9,344 bases of DNA. Source: Gemmatimonadota bacterium. GTDB taxonomy: Bacteria; Gemmatimonadota; Gemmatimonadetes; Longimicrobiales; RSA9. A program made the translations under genes and the position numbers. Location: NCBI GenBank assembly GCA_019689775.1, contig JADGGV010000113.1:1-9344 (forward strand), in the 5' to 3' direction. This document shows, one piece after another, positions 6,702 through 9,344 of the stretch. Within the stretch, counting starts at the first letter, position 1; each line of letters begins with the position of its first letter. Under the pieces are notes generated by a model, which saw only the letters and a list, made by a program, of their open reading frames with translations, was not told the origin of the DNA and ran no database searches.

Positions 6702-7814
6702 ATGTCCGAGGATCCCGCGGCGCGCGATGCCGCGTTCATGCGGCGGGCGCTCGCGCTCGCCGAGCGCGGCTGGGGCCGAACGTGGCCGAATCCGCTCGTC
6801 GGCGCGGTGCTGGTTCGCGACGGTGAGGTGGTGGGCGAGGGGTGGCATGCGGAGTACGGCGGGCCGCATGCGGAGGTCGCGGCGCTGGCCGCGGCCGGGG
6901 AGCGCGCGCGCGGCGCCGTCGCCTACGTGACGTTGGAGCCGTGCGCGCATTGGGGGAAGACGCCGCCGTGCGCGGACGCGTTGGCGGCGGCGGGCGTGGC
7001 CCGGGTCGTGTTCGCCGCGGAGGATCCGAACCCGGTGGCGGGCGGCGGCGCGGCGCGGCTGCGCGGCGCCGGCATCGCGGTGACGGGCGGCGTCGAGCGG
7101 GCGGCGGCGCGCGAGCAGAACGCGCCGTTTTTCCACGTGCTGGAGCGCGGAGCGCCGTACGTCACGCTGAAGTACGCGCTCTCGCTGGACGCGCGGCTGT
7201 CGCGGGAGCCGGAGCGGCCGACCGCGGTGACGGGCGCAGCGGCGCGCGCCGAGGTGCACCGCCTGCGTGCCGGGTACGATGCGATCGTGGTCGGGATCGG
7301 CACCGCGCTCGCCGACGATCCGCTGCTGACGGTGCGCGGGCCGGTCGTGCCGCGGGTGGCGCCGGCGCGCGTGGTGCTCGACGCGGACGCGCGCCTGCCG
7401 GTCACGAGCCGGCTCGTGCGCTCGGTCCAGGACGCGCCGGTCTGGGTCGTCTGCGCCGACGATGCCGACGCCGGCCGGCGCGCGCGCCTGGAGGCGGCCG
7501 GCGTCCGCGTGCTGCCGGTGCGGCGCGGGCCCGGCGGCGTCGACATCCGCGGCGCGATCGAGGCGCTCGGCGACGCCGGCGCGCGGGCGCTATTCGTCGA
7601 GGGCGGCGGGCGCGTCGGCGCCTCGCTCCTCGCGGCCGATGCGGTGGAGGAGCTGCTGCTCTTCTACGCGCCGGCGATCTTCGGCGAGGCCGGGGTGCCG
7701 GCGTTCCCGGGGCCGGCGGGCGAGGCGAGGTGGCGCCTGCGCGGGGCGCGCGCCTTCGGCGACGACGTGCTGATCGCGCTGCGGCGGCGCCGATCGACGT
7801 CCACGGAGGGGTGA
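6702..7814 (+). CDS. ribD: Bifunctional diaminohydroxyphosphoribosylaminopyrimidine deaminase / 5-amino-6-(5-phosphoribosylamino)uracil reductase
   Basis: RibD performs the second and third steps from GTP to riboflavin: hydrolytic deamination of the pyrimidine, then NADPH-dependent reduction of the ribose. The 370-residue product contains both domains. The N-terminal cytidine-deaminase-like domain (about 1-145) has WPNPLVGAV (28-36) and the zinc/catalytic set His56-Ala-Glu58 with Cys81 and Cys90 (PCAHWGKTPPC), with spacing identical to E. coli. The reductase domain (about 150-370) shows YVTLKYALSLDARL (153-166), VGIGTALADDPLLTVR (197-212) and FVEGGG (298-303). The stretch that is usually S-x-W-I-T here reads PTAVT (173-177), so the usual Ser and Trp near the NADPH/substrate site are changed. 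The start is 2 bases after the previous stop with no clear Shine-Dalgarno, which suggests coupled translation. It places the conserved FMRRALALAERG at the normal distance from the N-terminus. Confidence 0.95.
   Translation: MSEDPAARDAAFMRRALALAERGWGRTWPNPLVGAVLVRDGEVVGEGWHAEYGGPHAEVAALAAAGERARGAVAYVTLEPCAHWGKTPPCADALAAAGVARVVFAAEDPNPVAGGGAARLRGAGIAVTGGVERAAAREQNAPFFHVLERGAPYVTLKYALSLDARLSREPERPTAVTGAAARAEVHRLRAGYDAIVVGIGTALADDPLLTVRGPVVPRVAPARVVLDADARLPVTSRLVRSVQDAPVWVVCADDADAGRRARLEAAGVRVLPVRRGPGGVDIRGAIEALGDAGARALFVEGGGRVGASLLAADAVEELLLFYAPAIFGEAGVPAFPGPAGEARWRLRGARAFGDDVLIALRRRRSTSTEG
7805..7811 (+). promoter_or_regulatory. Shine-Dalgarno for the ribE GTG start
   Basis: GGAGGGG, overlapping the last codons of ribD, lies four bases before GTG 7816. 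It decides this non-ATG start, which yields the invariant riboflavin synthase N-terminus MFTGIVEE. Confidence 0.8.
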
Positions 7815-7815
7815 C

Positions 7816-8442
7816 GTGTTCACGGGGATCGTGGAAGAGGTGGGCCGGGTGCGCTCGGCCGAGCCGACGACGGACGGCCTGCGGCTGGAGCTGGCGTGCG
7901 AGCGCCTGCTCGACGGCCTCGCGCTCGGCGACTCGATCGCCCTCGACGGCGTCTGCCAGACGGTCGTCGCGCTCACGCCGGGCGGGTTCGTGGTCGAGGC
8001 GATCGCGACGACGTTGTCGCGCACGACGCTCGGCGGCTTCGCCCCGGGGCGGCGCGTCAACCTGGAGCGCTCGCTGGCGCTGGGCGCGCGGCTGGGCGGC
8101 CATCTCGTGCAGGGGCACGTGGACGGGATCGGCGAGGTGGTGCGGATCGAGCGCGCCGGCGAGCACGTGCTCCTGGACGTGCGGATACCCGCGGTCGTCG
8201 CGGAGGTGACCGTGCTGCACGGTTCCGTCGCGCTCAACGGGGTGAGCCTCACGGTCAACCGGCTGCCCGCGCCGGACGTGCTCCAGGTGGCGTTGATCCC
8301 CTACACCTGGGAGCACACGAACCTGGCCGATCTTGTGCCGGGCTCGCCGGTGAACCTCGAGGGCGATATGATCGGGAGGTTCGTCGTGCACTACCTGAAG
8401 CGCCGCGGAACCGGCGGGGTACAAGGCGCCGAGGGGAGCTGA
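7816..8442 (+). CDS. ribE: Riboflavin synthase, alpha chain type
   Basis: This enzyme dismutates two 6,7-dimethyl-8-ribityllumazine molecules to riboflavin and 5-amino-6-ribitylaminouracil. It is a cytoplasmic trimer in known members. The 208-residue protein shows the two tandem lumazine-binding barrels of the family. The first starts MFTGIVEEVG and holds DGVCQTV (44-50, Cys47). The second starts near GGHLVQGHVDG (94-104) and holds NGVSLTV (141-147), with IPYTWEHTNL (161-170) and NLEGDMIGRF (180-189) near the end. Translation starts at GTG 7816, one base after the ribD stop, supported by a good Shine-Dalgarno. The gene is called ribE or ribC depending on species naming. It is clearly full length, and the order ribD-ribE-ribBA is the classical rib operon order of Bacillus and many others. 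Confidence 0.96.
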   Translation: MFTGIVEEVGRVRSAEPTTDGLRLELACERLLDGLALGDSIALDGVCQTVVALTPGGFVVEAIATTLSRTTLGGFAPGRRVNLERSLALGARLGGHLVQGHVDGIGEVVRIERAGEHVLLDVRIPAVVAEVTVLHGSVALNGVSLTVNRLPAPDVLQVALIPYTWEHTNLADLVPGSPVNLEGDMIGRFVVHYLKRRGTGGVQGAEGS

Positions 8443-8448
8443 CTCGCC

Positions 8449-8454
8449 AGGAGA
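8449..8454 (+). promoter_or_regulatory. Shine-Dalgarno of ribBA
   Basis: AGGAGA lies in the 16-base gap after ribE, four bases before ATG 8459, and supports that start. Confidence 0.7.
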
Positions 8455-8458
8455 CGGT

Positions 8459-9344
8459 ATGCCGTTCGACCGAGTCGAAGACGCGATCCAGGACATCCGC
8501 GACGGGAAGCTCGTCATCGTCGCCGACGACGAGAACCGGGAGAACGAGGGCGACCTCGTCGGCGCGGCGGCCAAGGTGACGCCGGAGATGATCAATTTCA
8601 TGGCGACGCATGGCCGCGGCCTGATCTGCGCGCCCCTCACCCCGGAGCGGCTGGAGGCGCTCGGTCTGCCGCCGATGACCGAGCAGAACCAGGACTACAT
8701 GGGGACGGCGTTCGCCGTCTCCGTCGACGCGCACCCGCGCTTCGGCGTGACCACGGGGATCAGCGCGGCCGACCGCGCCCGCACGATCCAGCTCCTGGTC
8801 GACCCGGCGACGCGCCCCGGCGACCTGCGCCGGCCGGGGCACGTCTTCCCGCTGCGCGCCGTCCCCGGCGGCGTCCTGCGGCGCGTCGGGCAGACCGAGG
8901 CGTCCGTCGACCTCGCCCGGCTCGCCGGGCTGCCGCCCGCCGGCGTGATCTGCGAGATCATGAACCCGGACGGCACCATGGCGCGTCGCCCGGAGCTGGA
9001 GCGCTTCGCCAAGGAGCACGGCCTGCGCTTCATCACCGTGGCGCAGATCGTCGCGTACCGCCTCCAGCACGAGCGGCTGGTCCACCGCGTCGCCGAGGCG
9101 ATGCTGCCGACGCCGTTCGGGCAGTTCCGCATCATCGCGTTCGAGAACGCGCTCGACGGGCGCGAGCACGTGGCGCTGGTCAAGGGCGAGATCGCCGGCA
9201 AGAAGAACGTGCTGGTGCGGATGCACTCCGAGTGCATGACCGGCGACGTCTTCCATTCGCTGCGCTGCGACTGCGGCGAGCAGCTCCACGCGGCGATGCG
9301 CCGCATCGACGAGGAGGGGGAGGGGGCGGTGGTCTACCTGCGGC
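8459..9344 (+). CDS. ribBA: Bifunctional 3,4-dihydroxy-2-butanone-4-phosphate synthase / GTP cyclohydrolase II (partial, cut at window end)
   Basis: RibBA makes both precursors of riboflavin: the four-carbon unit from ribulose 5-phosphate (RibB half) and the pyrimidine from GTP (RibA half). The gene runs off the right edge; 295 codons of a normal 400 or so are visible. The RibB half (about 1-205) has DDENRENEGDL (23-33, with Glu28 as metal ligand), HGRGLIC (51-57), TTGISAADRA (98-107), PGHVFPLRA (126-134) and CEIMNPDGTMAR. The normal GHTEA metal-ligand motif reads GQTEA, so the ligand His is Gln145. The RibA half begins near residue 213 (LPTPFGQFRI) and has the zinc cysteines Cys259, Cys270 and Cys272 (spacing x10 then x1, as in E. 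coli). The RibA active site beyond residue 295 is not visible. Identity is sure; activity of the RibB half is open to question. Confidence 0.95.
   Translation, partial: MPFDRVEDAIQDIRDGKLVIVADDENRENEGDLVGAAAKVTPEMINFMATHGRGLICAPLTPERLEALGLPPMTEQNQDYMGTAFAVSVDAHPRFGVTTGISAADRARTIQLLVDPATRPGDLRRPGHVFPLRAVPGGVLRRVGQTEASVDLARLAGLPPAGVICEIMNPDGTMARRPELERFAKEHGLRFITVAQIVAYRLQHERLVHRVAEAMLPTPFGQFRIIAFENALDGREHVALVKGEIAGKKNVLVRMHSECMTGDVFHSLRCDCGEQLHAAMRRIDEEGEGAVVYLR

Noticed and set aside
6690..6702. FMN riboswitch or terminator ahead of ribD
   Set aside because: The gap is 2 bases and I saw no RFN consensus or hairpin plus T-run nearby.
1..9344. tRNA, rRNA, CRISPR, insertion sequence, attachment site or phage remnant
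   Set aside because: No repeats, inverted ends, transposase motifs or tRNA-like stretches were seen; the window is contiguous housekeeping genes.

Overview
The window is a GC-rich stretch (about 70% G+C by eye), almost fully coding, with every supported gene on the + strand. It holds seven complete genes and two partial ones, one at each edge. The longest non-coding gap is about 52 bases. I see no RNA gene, mobile element, repeat array or CRISPR. The content is chromosomal housekeeping metabolism. An exported, beta-barrel-like protein points to a Gram-negative cell. The very high GC, the split methylmalonyl-CoA mutase and the style of the exported protein fit Gemmatimonadota or a similar GC-rich lineage, but this placement is an inference from recollection, not a search.

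Layout: (1) bases 1-70, the tail of an unrecognised gene. (2) 96-1700, the catalytic subunit of methylmalonyl-CoA mutase without its B12-binding domain. (3) 1753-4636, a tightly packed run: FmdB-type zinc-ribbon protein, arginyl-tRNA synthetase (argS) and a PfkB-family sugar/nucleoside kinase, joined by two 4-base ATGA overlaps. (4) 4623-5666, purM of purine biosynthesis, whose start overlaps the kinase by 14 bases. (5) 5680-6699, an unrecognised secreted protein, probably an outer-membrane beta-barrel. (6) 6702-9344, riboflavin biosynthesis genes in the order ribD, ribE, ribBA, with ribBA cut by the window end.

From 1753 onward all gaps are 16 bases or less and several genes overlap, so the run could be one transcript with translational coupling. 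The pathway links are GTP supply through purines (PurM), then GTP and ribulose 5-phosphate to riboflavin (RibBA, RibD, RibE). The kinase and the exported protein are the two members with no assigned role in that flow.

I do not see a clearly new biological system. The best leads are a substituted metal-ligand histidine (to glutamine) in the DHBP-synthase half of RibBA, an outer-membrane-like gene inserted directly before ribD, an uncharacterised PfkB kinase coupled to purM, and a rib cluster with no room for an FMN riboswitch in front of it.
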